From Photobacterium iliopiscarium (lineage in GTDB: Bacteria; Pseudomonadota; Gammaproteobacteria; Enterobacterales; Vibrionaceae): a stretch of 64,000 bases of DNA. The stretch lies in the NCBI RefSeq assembly GCF_003026395.1, contig NZ_PYOO01000001.1, positions 682,001 to 746,000 of the forward strand, written 5' to 3'. Below, piece by piece: positions 53,001 to 58,346 of this stretch. The translations under genes were made by a program, and so were the position numbers. A model generated the notes under the pieces. That model saw nothing but the letters and a program-made list of their open reading frames with translations, did not search any database and had not been told where the DNA came from. Numbering within the stretch: position 1 is the stretch's first letter; the number at the start of each line of letters is the position of its first letter.

Positions 53001-56000
53001 GGTAACGTTGGCCCTGGTGGTAGAGGCGGCAATTATTCAAGTTCAACCAGTTTTTATCCGGGAGAACCAGGTACAGGTATTGGGCTGGCTGATCCTACTC
53101 GTTTAACTCTTGGTGGCGGTGGCGGTGCAGGTCAAGAAAATAATGGTGTCGGTCGTGATGGCGCTGATGGTGGTGGTATCGTATATATCACAGCTAATAC
53201 AGTGACAGGAACAGGTACTATTAATGCCAATGGTAATACTTCACCAAATGCTGGTGGCGATAGCCCCGGTGGTGGTGGTGCGGGTGGCTCTGTATTGCTA
53301 TACAACACCGATGGTACATCTCTATCAACACTAACCGTTAATGCTGTCGGTGGTAATGGTGCAAGTTCATCTGGTGGTCATGGTCGCTCTGCTGGTGGCG
53401 GTGGTGGTGCAGCTATCTTTAATAGTTCAGGTGCTACTGCTAATGTCAGTGCAGGTACTGCAACATGTTCTGGGCAGTTATTATGTGGCGATGACGGTGG
53501 CGATGGTCAAGTGATCAATACTGCGACATTACCAACAGCGCCTGCCGTGTGTAGCTTTGAACTGTCTGGTTTTGTCTTTGATGACAGCAGCACTGCACCA
53601 TCAGTTAATGGTATTAAAGATGTAGCAGAAGCGGGTCTTGGTATTGCTGTACCTGTGATTGCTTATAACACCACAACCAGTGAGTGTTTTGTTGCCACAG
53701 CGGATGCAATAACGGGTGCTTACTCAATGACTATTCCTGGTGGAAACTATGAAGTTTATGAAGCAGCACTTGAAACTGATTTAGTTAATCCAACCTGTCC
53801 ACCAACCATTGGAACGCTAGATCCAAATGCTGGTGGTTATGCTGGTGCGACAATTGGTGATCCAATCAATGTTCATTCTAGCTCACCTAACATTCAATCA
53901 GTTGCGTTAACAACGGATGTGAGTGATGTTAACTTTGCTGATTTCACCATTGTGACGTTCCCAACTTGTAGCAGTGATGGTTATTTGTTGCGTAATAGCC
54001 CAACCGATATTACTAGTATTAATTTGGCTATGGGTACAGTAACACCGTTATATGATGATGTTTTGCCAACAGGCACTGGTGTCTTTGGTGGTACGGGGTA
54101 TAACTTTATTACCAATACACTTATCGGCGATAACATTAAAAATAAAGACACTGTTTTAATGGTTGATGGTGCAGGATCTGCCTTCGTGTTACCAATTACA
54201 GGAAGTACGATGGCAATCAATAACTATAACAGTGGTGATATCGATGATAACGGGGTGCTATTGCTGATGAATAATAGTGGCACCAGTATGTATCGTATTG
54301 ATGTTAATCCAAATAGTAGTACTTATTTGCAGCAAATAGGTGAGATTACAGTCTCTGCTCCAGTGATGGCCGATATGGCGATTAATCCTATTGATAATAT
54401 GCTTTATACCTTAACGCCTACGGGAAATTTAGTGAAATTTGATCCTATAACAGGGACGCGAACTAACTTGGGTTACGTTGGTGTTAATGGCGAAACTGGT
54501 ACTGGATGGGGCGCGGTATACTTTGATGATCAAGGCTTCTTCTACGCATCTCAAAATCCAAATCCTGGCCGTATTGTTCGAATTGATATTTCAGACCCAA
54601 GTCTTCCATCTGGTGGTTATAGTGCAGTCAACTTCACTCAGATGAATGCTGCAACCAGCCAAAATGATGGTGCGCGTTGTCGTTTCGCTCCACTGCCGTT
54701 AGATTTTGGTGATGCGCCTGAAACCACTGGTTATCCTACAACATTGGCTAATAATGGCCCTCGTCATTTAACTGAAGAAACAGGGTTATATATTGGTTCG
54801 GTAGCGGCAGATAATGAAAATGATGGTCAGCCAGATGCTGATTATGCAGGTGATGATAATAACGGTACAGCTCCTGATGATGAAGATGTATTAAGTGCAT
54901 TAATTACTGCCGATGTATCAAGTCCTACTGTGACGCAAACCGTTCCTGTGGTAAATACAACAGGCAGTGATGCGTATTTATCTGGTTGGATTGACTTTGA
55001 TAATAGCGGCTCATTTGATGATGATGAAAGTGCATGGATTATTATTCCAAGTGGTGCAACATCAGCAACATTGACATGGAATAATGTGGGCACTTCTGGG
55101 GCAAATATCAGTAACAGTGTGGTGGGTTATCGTTTACGTATTAGTTCTGATTTTAATACAACAACAAATACGCCACTAGATGCTGATGGTAATGTCTTCC
55201 CAGATCCTATTGGGCCAGCACCTGATGGCGAGATCGAAGATTATCGAGTATTAGTGTCAAGCCTTAATGGTGATAATACTTGTGACATTATTGTTGAAAC
55301 CAAAGGTGATAATACCAGTGGTTATGATTTTGCGGAATTTGATCCAACCACCAATCCTGCCCAATTAAATAATATTGTGAGTCCTATTGTTATTAATGGT
55401 TATCCAAATGCTGAAAATATTAATGCTATTGGTTTTAATCGCCTAAGTGGTTTGTTTTACGGTACTTTTATTGATGGAAGCTCTACTAATGACGATGTGA
55501 TTTTATTTGTAACGGATCGTGATGGTACTGAATTTGTTTCTCTTGGTACGATACGATCTGATGGCGTACAGAGTATTATTCATTCGATACATGGAACCTC
55601 TAATTTTGCTAATAATCAAATATTATCTCGATTAGGCGGTAGTTCAAATATTAGTTATCCTGTTCGAGGTGATGTGTCACCTGATGGGCAGTATCTCTAC
55701 ATTATGAATGGGAATTGGGATTCTCTCGTTCGTATTGACTTAAATACTCAGACGTTTACGACGATCACATTGTCTTCAACACCAGCTATGGGTGGCGATT
55801 TCTCCTTCAGCTCGAATGACGGTATGTTATATGGTGTTGATCTACCAGGTGGTAACTATATTCAAATCAATCCAACTACAGGAGCGGTGACAATAAATCC
55901 TCTGAACTTCAACGGGTTACTTCCTGTGACGAATACCGGTAGTGCTGGGGCGGGGGGAACCATTATGGATGATGGTATTATGCTTTATGCCTTTGCTAAT

Positions 56001-57830
56001 GGTGGTGATCACGATACCGATGGTGATAATGCTCACGATCTGATTGATAAGACGGCAGTTTATCAATTGAATGTGATTACTGGTGAGTTGATGTTTGTAA
56101 CTGAAGGTATTGATGTCTCGGTTCAAGGTAATGATGCTGCTGGTTGTTACTACGCACGAGACTATGGTGATGCACCTATTTCTTACGGTGATGCTTTCCA
56201 TAATTACTCTGATACAGGCAATGATGGTGATGCTGCGCTTGATGGCGATCAAGATCTCACGTTGGGTGCTAATTGGGACAGTGAGTTTGTTAGTCAGTTC
56301 TCCCTTGATGCAACAGGCGATGATCTTCAAGCTTCTGATGATGAAGATGGCGTAACTCTTCCTGCTAGTATTACGGTTGCAACATCTACTCCAGTGACCG
56401 TATCTGTGCCACAAGCTGCGGGTTTCTTAAATGTATTTATTGATCTGAATGGCGATGGTGATTTTGCTGATGTTGGCGAGATGATTATTGAAGACCAATT
56501 GATTACAGCAGCCACAACGAATCTTGATTTCAATTTAGATGCAGGGCTTACCGCAGGTTATAACGGTGATACATTTGTTCGTTTCCGTTTATGTAGTACG
56601 GCAGCAACGTGTAATTCTCCAATAGGTGAAGCCGCTGATGGAGAGGTAGAAGATTATCAATTTGAGTTAATTAATCAGATTGTGCTCAGTGGTTTTGTGT
56701 TTGAAGATAATGGTATCTCGGGCGCAACCGCGGCTCATGATGGTATTTTTGATGGTGGTGAAGTTGGTATTGGTAATACAGTTGTGCGTGCTATTTATAA
56801 CGGCACAGGTGCTGGTGGATTTACAACTGGTGATGTTGTTGCAACAACGGTGACCTCGGGTGATGGTGGCTATCTATTAGTCGTACCAGTATCACTTGCT
56901 AATGAAAATCTTGTACTTGAGGTGGTTAAACAAGCTGATTGGATTGATATTAGTGAAGCTGATGTGTCAGCGCTTACTCAAGTCACCAATACCAGTGTTA
57001 TTGATAGTCAGATGTTAATTAATGCTGCTGCGGGTGATTATTTAACGGGCTTAAACTTCGGTAAAGTGAAAGAACCGCGTATGGAGCCTGATAACTTTAC
57101 TGAAACTGAGCCGGGTAAAGGAGTGCTCTTTAGTCATAAATTTACAGCTGAAACCGCAGGTAGTGTTAACTTTACCATTATGAATATCTCTACGGAGCCC
57201 GCAAATGACGGTTGGAGCGCAATACTGTATCAAGATAATGACTGTAATGGTTCAATTGATGGGGCTGATAGTCAGATAGCTAACCCTGTCGCTGTAAGTG
57301 GTGATAGTAGTGTTTGTTTAATCAGTAAAGTATTTGTTCCTGCTGATGCACCATTAAATGCGCTTTATCATTATGATATTCAAGCTGATATGACGTTTGA
57401 GGATAGTGTTGCAACAGGTCATGATGTTACTCGACAAGTGATAGATACCGATACTGTTCGTGCTACTTTCGCGGGTGCTGGTGAGTTGAAGCTTAATAAA
57501 ACAGTGGAAAATCTGACTCAAGCTACTGGTGTAAGTACCAGTAATGACGGTAAACCGGGTGATATTTTAGAATATTCTATTGAGTTTACCAATGTGGGGA
57601 GTGGGCCAATAACAGAAGTCACAATATTTGATACTACACCTGCTTATACTGACTTAACGTTAGCGATTGATTGTACATCTGGTGTTCTACCTGCTGGTTT
57701 AACATGTAATGTATTAACACCAAATGGTGCAAATATTGCGGGTTATGAAGGTGAAGTACGCTGGGAAATGACCGGAGCCTTAAATCCTAGTGAAACTGGA
57801 ACTGTTATTTATCAAGTTACTATCAAATAG
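35031..57830 (+). CDS. Giant GEVED-repeat secreted protein, 7599 aa
   Basis: No named homologue recognised as a whole. A Sec signal peptide (residues 1-29, cleavage after AQA) is followed by a small N-terminal domain and one GEVED module. Next come an SdrD-B-like domain (about 377-535), a beta-helix region (about 537-1030) and a long GEVED array (1038-4750). After that: an inserted domain (about 4750-5020), four more GEVED modules, a Gly-rich domain (about 5730-6175) and an SdrD-B-like domain. A propeller-like region, single GEVED modules, a further SdrD-B-like domain and a DUF11-like tail complete it. I count 27 GEVED-type motifs (23 GEVED, 3 GEIED, 1 GEVEG). The protein is very acidic (Asp-rich). 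No LPXTG, T9SS C-terminal domain, RTX repeat or membrane anchor is seen. The ATG at 35040 is an alternative start. A surface or matrix adhesin is likely. Confidence 0.9.
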   Translation: MEKMKIIRRVLMLVCFCGGLLFNTSIAQAQQCSQSYASPTTSGGNYYFDGDGGNGWGTRNIGVYNTNLTGGTGSGGRIIISANWGWNNGNQWTSRGDFTETIRIRVKVNGTTVAELVTPSDSQNNATLSSQGGASMLSGGGNVGVTSFGQYPHSSQILLPSWMTSITSIQIEGTQTPASGGSSGGAGDDGGVRVNTSGYACNFEATDAPSSYGVARHNVDLTGINLRFGTNVSFETANRNSALANSDTFDDGITGFPQSEIDAGTGAVSVSASVYNNTGSPRTFVGWVDWDQDNAFQADEGVAITVPAAGSSNADCTNTSGSNFTCNVDYIVDVADRSNTGYFFSRFRISNAALTTSTISTTVDSGEVEDYRFCIGCFDISGTVYLDENGDSDISSDSVTPNEVIVRLYRDDDNDGVPSAGDTYLQQVTTASGAYSFTELPIDTYFVATAPPTNSTAISEQTYAASNTYTNAFCDSNGDATSGDTPLMASGACYGGIDGDRADAITNSTTREHISKVDLSFTSTNQTNVDFGFSYNVVTNTNTSAQGSLNQFIINANRIVGANEMRFVPTVPANDTDPASDWWVVSPTTSLTTITGTNGANTIIDGTAYSNADGTTIIDSNAGNYSEVQTVGSSDGCSVETIPALAKPELQIDMPTNASAYAAELLIINADNTTVRNVSLTGGSLGINIYSAGITDTLIEQNLIGIDPAGNDAVIGQETCGTSLGCAGIAIANAGNGSLNGDSGIIRYNAIKTAHNNITLNNLNSQTNVVNWQVIQNQLLGSTSTTATPYHNVYIRYGVPAYLNIAGNIMRDATSDAIYQRNTSNVDLFQTITSNNIQNADDNGVHFQSGQLSIIECNIIHNNGDSGVSIDGNTNIEGYLITKNSFDNNTDNAIDLHNLATGEGVSLNTDLCNNDTGTGANNNVARPQITYAFLEGANLRVIGDMCATGEFTFEVYKASVGTGELGSDGLNAGEGLTYLGSITSQSGSTFDSLFATSSINVGDEITVIAQRTTTGGSGELQDTSEFSANIVVDVDNKDWGDAPDTSMSTAMGDYQTLRANGGANHIVIDGDTDNNPDLFLGVLLDTDIDGQPTTIADGDNLVDLADEDGVTANGIYVLNRDRDIEITIGKDPDYAGTSFHIYGWIDWNRDGDWDDANEQIISNTTATVGMTTYTITTPVNAILGNTYARFRLCSTNDCNTPNGPSIDGEVEDYGEVIISIDFGDAPDTGVGIGTGNYRTTLADDGPRHSIDDDLFLGTNATDTEVDGLQNVTASGDNSDGIDDEDSLLIQPLTSGATVYNTQTTVTNTSGADAYLYAWLDVNRDGEFDRDEFISNGAGPGGAIVVANGASATAMPLSWGTITPPTNNTTVYLRTRLSPVALTDAVTGAVEDPRSYGYVDGGEVEDYALQVADQDFGDLPDSFDTLGLSGGPYHGLSNISNLYIGNTTIDSDGDGQPTPNADGDDLTGSDDENAFSTPTPILPLTATNYSVQVSVRNNTGVDAYLYGWLDWNQNNQFEAAEYVAVTVPTGTTVSSPITLTFTGISGQSDGNAALRLRYTTAGLANTGWGGAAPDGEVEDHYVLVGSYDFGDAPDTGVGVAANNQRTLLSDDGPRHGLNNQLFFGAAIDAEQDANNPANSADGDDLDANGDDEDGALLIPLHSSATSYDLPVTVTNNTGSDAYIYAWIDFDRTTGFDRDEFAGGAAGVPITVPTGTNNGNVTISWNSFPGIAINTDVYIRLRLTSDVLTDSATGTAEDPRSFGIATDGEVEDYYLRVDTYDGGDAPDSYDTLYTSNGPSHYHNNLNLYIRDATHDNIHDTDGQPTPNGDGDDNDGTDDENADSLTRIPLLGVLDTTYTLGVPLYNGTGADAHLYAWIDFNQDGDFADAGEFTSLENLVNSTNTSAQTTPTTELTWTGISGLTQGSTFVRLRLTSDILTADDWGGIALNGEVEDHQIFIGDFDFGDAPDTANGVSANNYRTNFNDQGAYHGLDAAVYLGAAAPDTENNANTPAIYALGDDQDANGDDEDGVFILPLHNTATTYALPVTATNNSGANAYLYAWIDFDRNGRFDRDEFVGGAAGSPITIATGTTSATLDAIWDSFPGIAVNTDVYARFRITTDLLSDSVTGTTEDPRSYGGVTDGEVEDYYIRVDTYDGGDAPDTYDTLYLSDGPAHYHVNANLYIRSATHDDAHDTDGLPTVGVDGDDNDGVDDEDVDSLTKIPLLGVSDTTYTLGVPLYNGTGVNANLYAWIDFNQDGDFADAGEFTSLENIINGTNTLNQTAPTTELVWNGIGGLTQGSTYVRIRLTNDTLTASDWGGFALNGEVEDHQIFIGDYDFGDAPDTTNGVAANNYRTTLNDGGPYHGLNNNLYLGAAVPDTENDANAPAILALGDDDDVNGDDEDGVFIMPLHNSVTNYGVRSVVTNNTGSDAYIYAWIDFDRNGRFDRDEFAGGAAGAPIVVNSGVSNFVANINWNSFPGIANNTDVYVRVRLTSELLSDAVTGTTEDPRSFGGAVDGEVEDYYLRVDTYDGGDLPESYQTSYSNGGPAHYHTNANLYIRDATHDNNHDEDGQPTAAANGDDNDGTDDENADSLVPLPILTLTDTSYTVGVPLYNATGADANLYAWLDLNQDGDFDDAGEFASLEGLVNGTNTSAQTAPTTQLTWAGISGQTTGDMALRLRLTSDILTATDWGGIAKNGEVEDHYVYVGDPDFGDAPDTSSTTAANNYQTLYNYFGPYHLFVDGLYIGNTAPDIDDGTLQDITATADDLDATDDEGPITLPPLFNGMDSYKITVPVTNTTGNIATLAVWIDFNRNGQFDDSEGQIAVVPTGSSNTPVELEWATIPAVTNNTTSFVRLRLTNRLVGQISDISSLGGEAGGEVEDHSIFFGLQDLGDAPASYLVDPLLGGPHHIITNNTNLYLGTSTIDGDEIVLASVDALGDDNNGSDDENGTSQPLTSIPINGSSHSLELTVRNTTGNDAYLAGWIDSNRNGIFDEIEGRVDVIPTTQNGVYTYSFDSNQMQNLSVGNTFIRFRLTTDPLTTTDVGGRASDGEVEDFMIQIGGQDLGDLPDTSSATVANNYQTNLTFGGPYHNVAAEPNLYLGTVAPDVDGATPQSTDATGDNVTGIDDENALADIALPDLDAGDNYDTNITVTNSSTSTAYLYAWIDWDRDGNFESDEIAQASINSLGSTQAINNGVITIPASTGTETYTVTFTTDTALVDARTYGVRLRLTTELLTDGDVTATVDERSLGAAQDGEVEDFFVTAENTDLGDLPDSYLTLPVSGGPAHYYVSNLYLGANNIDDDDQAYPDAAALGDDNTGVDDETGLVEPLTTVATSITSYSVDLAVYNYSGSNATLVAWLDTNQDGSFSADEVVDDLNVVATSTPFSNATFASDNLPTSSNNLTNKVTLTWNGISGLAQGSMGLRIRVANTSLTANDWGGIAQGGEVEDYVVYVGQFDFGDAIDSAANIGVNNYRTTLSDNGAYHGIDNTILMGALLDSESDANDPTTAFAQGDNITGSNDEDGAFIPPLNNTNTTYNIPVTVTNNSGSKGYLYAWIDFDRNGRFDRDEFFGGNTAEPREINTGNTNTTTNLGWNTFPGIATGTDVYIRIRFTTDLLADTENGAIVEDSRSYGGASDGEVEDYYIRVETYDGGDAPDTYDTLYTSGGPYHRHNTANLYIRSNNHDNGHDQDGQPSNGAVGDDTDGIDDENADDLTPFPILAVADTTYTVGVPLYNATGSDAHLYGWIDFNQDGDFADAGEFTELTSIVNATNTSTSATPTTQLTWTGISGLTAGSTYMRLRLTNSVLTANDWGGEAINGEVEDHQIYIGALDFGDAEDGVAGTAAGSGDYRSRLADDGPYHVINNNIYIGNSVPDSEADANPSSGPIKADGDDTTGSDDEDGVTLRALDNSPVPSSYTAAVNVTNNTGQDATLYGWIDWDRNGQFGSDEVAEVIVPTGTNGSVDITWNSFTGIATGFTLTRFRLTTDGLVNGNSGAAEDTRSLFGASDGEVEDHLIYIGDQDMGDAPDTYQTLSASDGPFHGRSNSATVYLGTATIDADTDGQPTSDASGDDNNGSDDENGLSQPLANIAIAATSYSVPVTLRNSELASNPATLVAWLDTNQDGEFSAAEVVSTINYDTTGDAPFSTDNIPYFNGVKTAVLTWNGISGLTNGSMALRIRISYLTDLTANDWAGQALDGEVEDYMVFVGEFDYGDAPDEAANVGANNYRTTQSGSGPFHGVDSNLFMGIVPDADNDAQTPTIALQASGDDITASDDEDGLILPPLTTTQGSYSANAMVTNNTGSDAYIYAWIDFDGNGRFDRDEFVDNGTGTGGAIVTSTGLTNSSVELDWTATTGLAAGQNRYMRVRITSELLADSATGVNEDPRSYGGVSNGEIEDHYLLSDSVRYDGGDAPDSYLVRFADGGPIHPISTTLRLGTATTDGEDADGSSDALLDDITATADEDGISLPTLALSATSYTLDANVLNNTGANADLIVWIDWNQNGVFDAAEGQVISATSNGTNTVYNPSWNSLTPVTAGYYFGRARLAPNSDGLTVSDAGGTATSGEVEDFRISVLTAQDWGDAPDAYHTLATNNGANHAPSTNLYIGTTAADADVDGQPSVAADGDDNNATADETAPTFPILSPSMTTWSFDTTVTNNTGGAATLHAWVDHDLDGEFQLDEYTSVAVADGATDLPISVAWINLSNAEGGNVGDSYVRLRLTTDTLVDDGATAIDERSQGAATDGEIEDHYHKVTFHMLIQQDSGAIEYTLPNTANNTVALMENNYGVGYVTYDLLVPTDNITTDFTLRDYQFILYQSDLAGGVSPDTTAEIDALLDYRNQGGVLLSLVEGDRFADATTTRINAYMGQQVGFPGTSATGFAGYAGPTTLPRFHPSDGPGALSTQATVATTGTLSTITGIDHRSVIYTLPTVTGSCNNVDAMAWLIPYDPTTTGGYGYPRTHTGPWVGSGERQFYFTPNYYSSNLTPYQALMDFVYDYYEDQSAFLARNNWLADDANVNGNCSNTELDFDDLPDSGAGTATGDYVTAFQFDGPRHQLGANIFIGTAPDGETDAYATVAANGDTDDGVEILPLSSTATQYSVRVTATNTTGTDGNVYAWADWNKNGDLEASEMQTIAVADGETDIVKVLTWPITTAITNGDTVYVRVRICNTTTDCSTAIGEATNGEVEGYAISVSDNVDFGDAPDTYLTLAGSGGPFHYGDTSLFLGDQASDGEPDGIPTATADGDDTNASPDDEDGVNVISPININASDYSLTVEASNTSGSVAYLAVWIDFNQSGTFEAGEGQIQIVPDASSEVQYVFNWTGLTGLTAGVTYSRIRITNDVLTTSSMGGIATNGEVEDHLIVMGTFDLGDAPDTYGTDRTNASGEGIGPMHIPSATIFLGTNATDAEANGFVDGIDDNGLAQDDDFAGVNDEDGVTIPAVMSAEPSSTETLTVRVHTDVDATVYAWLDFDRDGVFDVATEAATPVSITAVNDDTDVTLTFTTPNDVLDGGSYVRVRICSTTTVCSTPHDVANDGEVEDHRIILDVAYDYGDAPETLGYNTLFTSNGARHRIGNTTLSLGSVIGDGDSDGFGDGVDDNGDATDDDTLNINDEDGISTVGFLSQGATSFTQDVICNDHNGTADMGANVYAWVDFNADGDFADSGEFALAACTDADAVTDGSASLSFPSINTTTVATETYMRLRITSETLTVDDYNGTAINGEVEDHQIPILKGPIQPITPAVVIAQCLNSGNIEGVSGTPVDITGVVNTYYPATANALTGTNSITLGTATGNTTETLNPGDRVMIIQMQNASIDTTNTDSYGNGVAGGYASGWVDYGTTGQYEFATVASFTDPTLVLSENLTNNFTADGNSSFQVVRIPMYEDARLTGTVTSADWDGSSGGIVSLYINGTLDLNGNIIDVNGKGFRGGTKNTANGIATGLNYVMAVTNIDGGKGEGIAGTPVSLGGLGYSDGDNGIGAPANAGGGGNFNSGGGGGGNVGPGGRGGNYSSSTSFYPGEPGTGIGLADPTRLTLGGGGGAGQENNGVGRDGADGGGIVYITANTVTGTGTINANGNTSPNAGGDSPGGGGAGGSVLLYNTDGTSLSTLTVNAVGGNGASSSGGHGRSAGGGGGAAIFNSSGATANVSAGTATCSGQLLCGDDGGDGQVINTATLPTAPAVCSFELSGFVFDDSSTAPSVNGIKDVAEAGLGIAVPVIAYNTTTSECFVATADAITGAYSMTIPGGNYEVYEAALETDLVNPTCPPTIGTLDPNAGGYAGATIGDPINVHSSSPNIQSVALTTDVSDVNFADFTIVTFPTCSSDGYLLRNSPTDITSINLAMGTVTPLYDDVLPTGTGVFGGTGYNFITNTLIGDNIKNKDTVLMVDGAGSAFVLPITGSTMAINNYNSGDIDDNGVLLLMNNSGTSMYRIDVNPNSSTYLQQIGEITVSAPVMADMAINPIDNMLYTLTPTGNLVKFDPITGTRTNLGYVGVNGETGTGWGAVYFDDQGFFYASQNPNPGRIVRIDISDPSLPSGGYSAVNFTQMNAATSQNDGARCRFAPLPLDFGDAPETTGYPTTLANNGPRHLTEETGLYIGSVAADNENDGQPDADYAGDDNNGTAPDDEDVLSALITADVSSPTVTQTVPVVNTTGSDAYLSGWIDFDNSGSFDDDESAWIIIPSGATSATLTWNNVGTSGANISNSVVGYRLRISSDFNTTTNTPLDADGNVFPDPIGPAPDGEIEDYRVLVSSLNGDNTCDIIVETKGDNTSGYDFAEFDPTTNPAQLNNIVSPIVINGYPNAENINAIGFNRLSGLFYGTFIDGSSTNDDVILFVTDRDGTEFVSLGTIRSDGVQSIIHSIHGTSNFANNQILSRLGGSSNISYPVRGDVSPDGQYLYIMNGNWDSLVRIDLNTQTFTTITLSSTPAMGGDFSFSSNDGMLYGVDLPGGNYIQINPTTGAVTINPLNFNGLLPVTNTGSAGAGGTIMDDGIMLYAFANGGDHDTDGDNAHDLIDKTAVYQLNVITGELMFVTEGIDVSVQGNDAAGCYYARDYGDAPISYGDAFHNYSDTGNDGDAALDGDQDLTLGANWDSEFVSQFSLDATGDDLQASDDEDGVTLPASITVATSTPVTVSVPQAAGFLNVFIDLNGDGDFADVGEMIIEDQLITAATTNLDFNLDAGLTAGYNGDTFVRFRLCSTAATCNSPIGEAADGEVEDYQFELINQIVLSGFVFEDNGISGATAAHDGIFDGGEVGIGNTVVRAIYNGTGAGGFTTGDVVATTVTSGDGGYLLVVPVSLANENLVLEVVKQADWIDISEADVSALTQVTNTSVIDSQMLINAAAGDYLTGLNFGKVKEPRMEPDNFTETEPGKGVLFSHKFTAETAGSVNFTIMNISTEPANDGWSAILYQDNDCNGSIDGADSQIANPVAVSGDSSVCLISKVFVPADAPLNALYHYDIQADMTFEDSVATGHDVTRQVIDTDTVRATFAGAGELKLNKTVENLTQATGVSTSNDGKPGDILEYSIEFTNVGSGPITEVTIFDTTPAYTDLTLAIDCTSGVLPAGLTCNVLTPNGANIAGYEGEVRWEMTGALNPSETGTVIYQVTIK
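36160..38141 (+). other. SdrD-B-like domain and right-handed beta-helix of the giant protein
   Basis: From about 36163 the protein reads ISGTVYLDENGDSDIS and continues as an SdrD B-type domain (VRLYRDDDNDGVPSAGD, then YSFTELPIDTYFV). From about 36640, SAQGSLNQFIINANRIVGAN resembles the entry of CSLREA-type beta-helix proteins. It is followed by short Asn-rich turns (NNITLNNLNSQTN; ITSNNIQNADDNGVHFQS) typical of PbH1 repeats. This is the likely exposed, possibly glycan-binding, head segment. Confidence 0.6.
38142..49280 (+). repeat. Array of 20 consecutive GEVED modules (coding)
   Basis: The array begins at DWGDAPDT and ends at GEIEDHYH, with an average module of about 557 bp (186 aa). Each module runs: D-x-GDAPD opener; GGPxH segment; LYLG; GDDxDGxDDED acidic loop; DAYLYAWIDFNRDGxFD (calcium-loop-like); TYVRLRLT; GEVED closer. 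Two module types alternate in the best-preserved part. Equivalent codons of the TYDGGD-type module start at 40361, 41483 and 42605, exactly 1122 bp (374 codons) apart. Confidence 0.85.
49281..50090 (+). other. Non-GEVED inserted domain of the giant protein
   Basis: About 270 residues between GEVED modules 21 and 22. It has alternating beta/alpha character and reads FHMLIQQDSGAIEYTLPN, FILYQSDLAGGVSPDTTAEI, then LDYRNQGGVLLSLVEGDRFA. This resembles a Rossmann-like or class I glutamine-amidotransferase-like fold of the DUF4350 kind, without clear catalytic residues. Its function is unknown. No other copy was seen in this window. Confidence 0.5.
50091..52209 (+). repeat. Second GEVED array, four modules (coding)
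   Basis: The array starts at ELDFDDLPDSGAG and ends at GEVEDHQIP. It holds four modules of about 530 bp, the first closing with the variant GEVEGYA. The acidic loops and DWNKNGD/DFDRDGV calcium-loop-like motifs are retained. Confidence 0.8.
52210..57830 (+). other. C-terminal domains of the giant protein
   Basis: In order: a beta/Gly-rich region (52210-53555) with GGGGNFNSGGGGGGNVGPGG; an SdrD-B-like domain (53556-53960); a propeller-like region (53961-54699; MAINPIDNMLYTLTPTGNLV) of the DUF6923 kind; GEVED module 26 (54700-55260); a second propeller-like region (55264-56155); GEVED module 27 (56156-56675); an SdrD-B-like domain (56676-57065). Last is a tail (57066-57830) whose end, LNKTVENLTQATGVSTSNDG and onwards, looks like a DUF11 conserved repeat. 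The block 53556-55260 has a paralogous block in the next gene. Confidence 0.6.
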
Positions 57831-58346
57831 TGGAAACAGTACTCATGTTAGCTAATTGCTAGCATTAGTCATTACTTCCATTCAATAGTAAATGGCTTAT
57901 ATAAGAATGCTGTGGTGATTAATCTCACCACATTCATTCCTTCCGTAAGTAACGAATACTCGTTATCCTGATAGAAAAATGTTAATTAATGCCGTTGGGA
58001 GTTTGAATATTTTATTATCGGAATTTTGATTTTATCGTAGTTCTCAGAATATTTAAAAGTATGATAGCTCTTGTTAATATTAAAGTACGGCTCTAATTTG
58101 ATATTCTTGTACCACAGTCTTGTTATGCAATAAATATTCTAAAAATAAAAACCATTTTGAAATAAGCATAATATATTGCTTGTTTTAAAATGGTTTTTTT
58201 TTGGCATGGATGATGCTTGGTTATTAGATGAGATGAATATAACAGTTTATTTTTTTGGTTATAGGCATGAATTACATAGGAAGTAGACATGGTAAATCGG
58301 TATTTATAGTTATTTTTTAATAGCATACATGAAGTAAGGATATAGC
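57831..58346. promoter_or_regulatory. Intergenic region between the two giant genes
   Basis: A gap of 516 bp. A hairpin TGTGGTGA-N6-TCACCACA (57911-57932) lies 80 bp after the first gene, without a T-run. A strong terminator-like hairpin lies at 58148-58203. The promoter of the second giant gene should be in 58204-58330, and AAGGA (58336-58340) is its ribosome binding site. No other gene is seen; a minus-strand frame at 58123-58374 overlaps the hairpin and the start of the giant gene and looks spurious. Confidence 0.6.
58148..58203 (+). terminator. Long-stem terminator between the giant genes
   Basis: AAAACCATTTTGAAATAAGCA pairs with TGCTTGTTTTAAAATGGTTTT with only two mismatches in 21 bp, and a run of T follows. 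It is strong enough to end transcripts from the first giant gene and could work on either strand. Confidence 0.85.

Noticed and set aside
57066-57830. T9SS or sortase-type sorting signal at the end of the first giant protein
   Set aside because: Looked for because GEVED proteins of Bacteroidota often carry one. No LPXTG, no basic tail after a hydrophobic stretch and no T9SS-type C-terminal domain were recognised.
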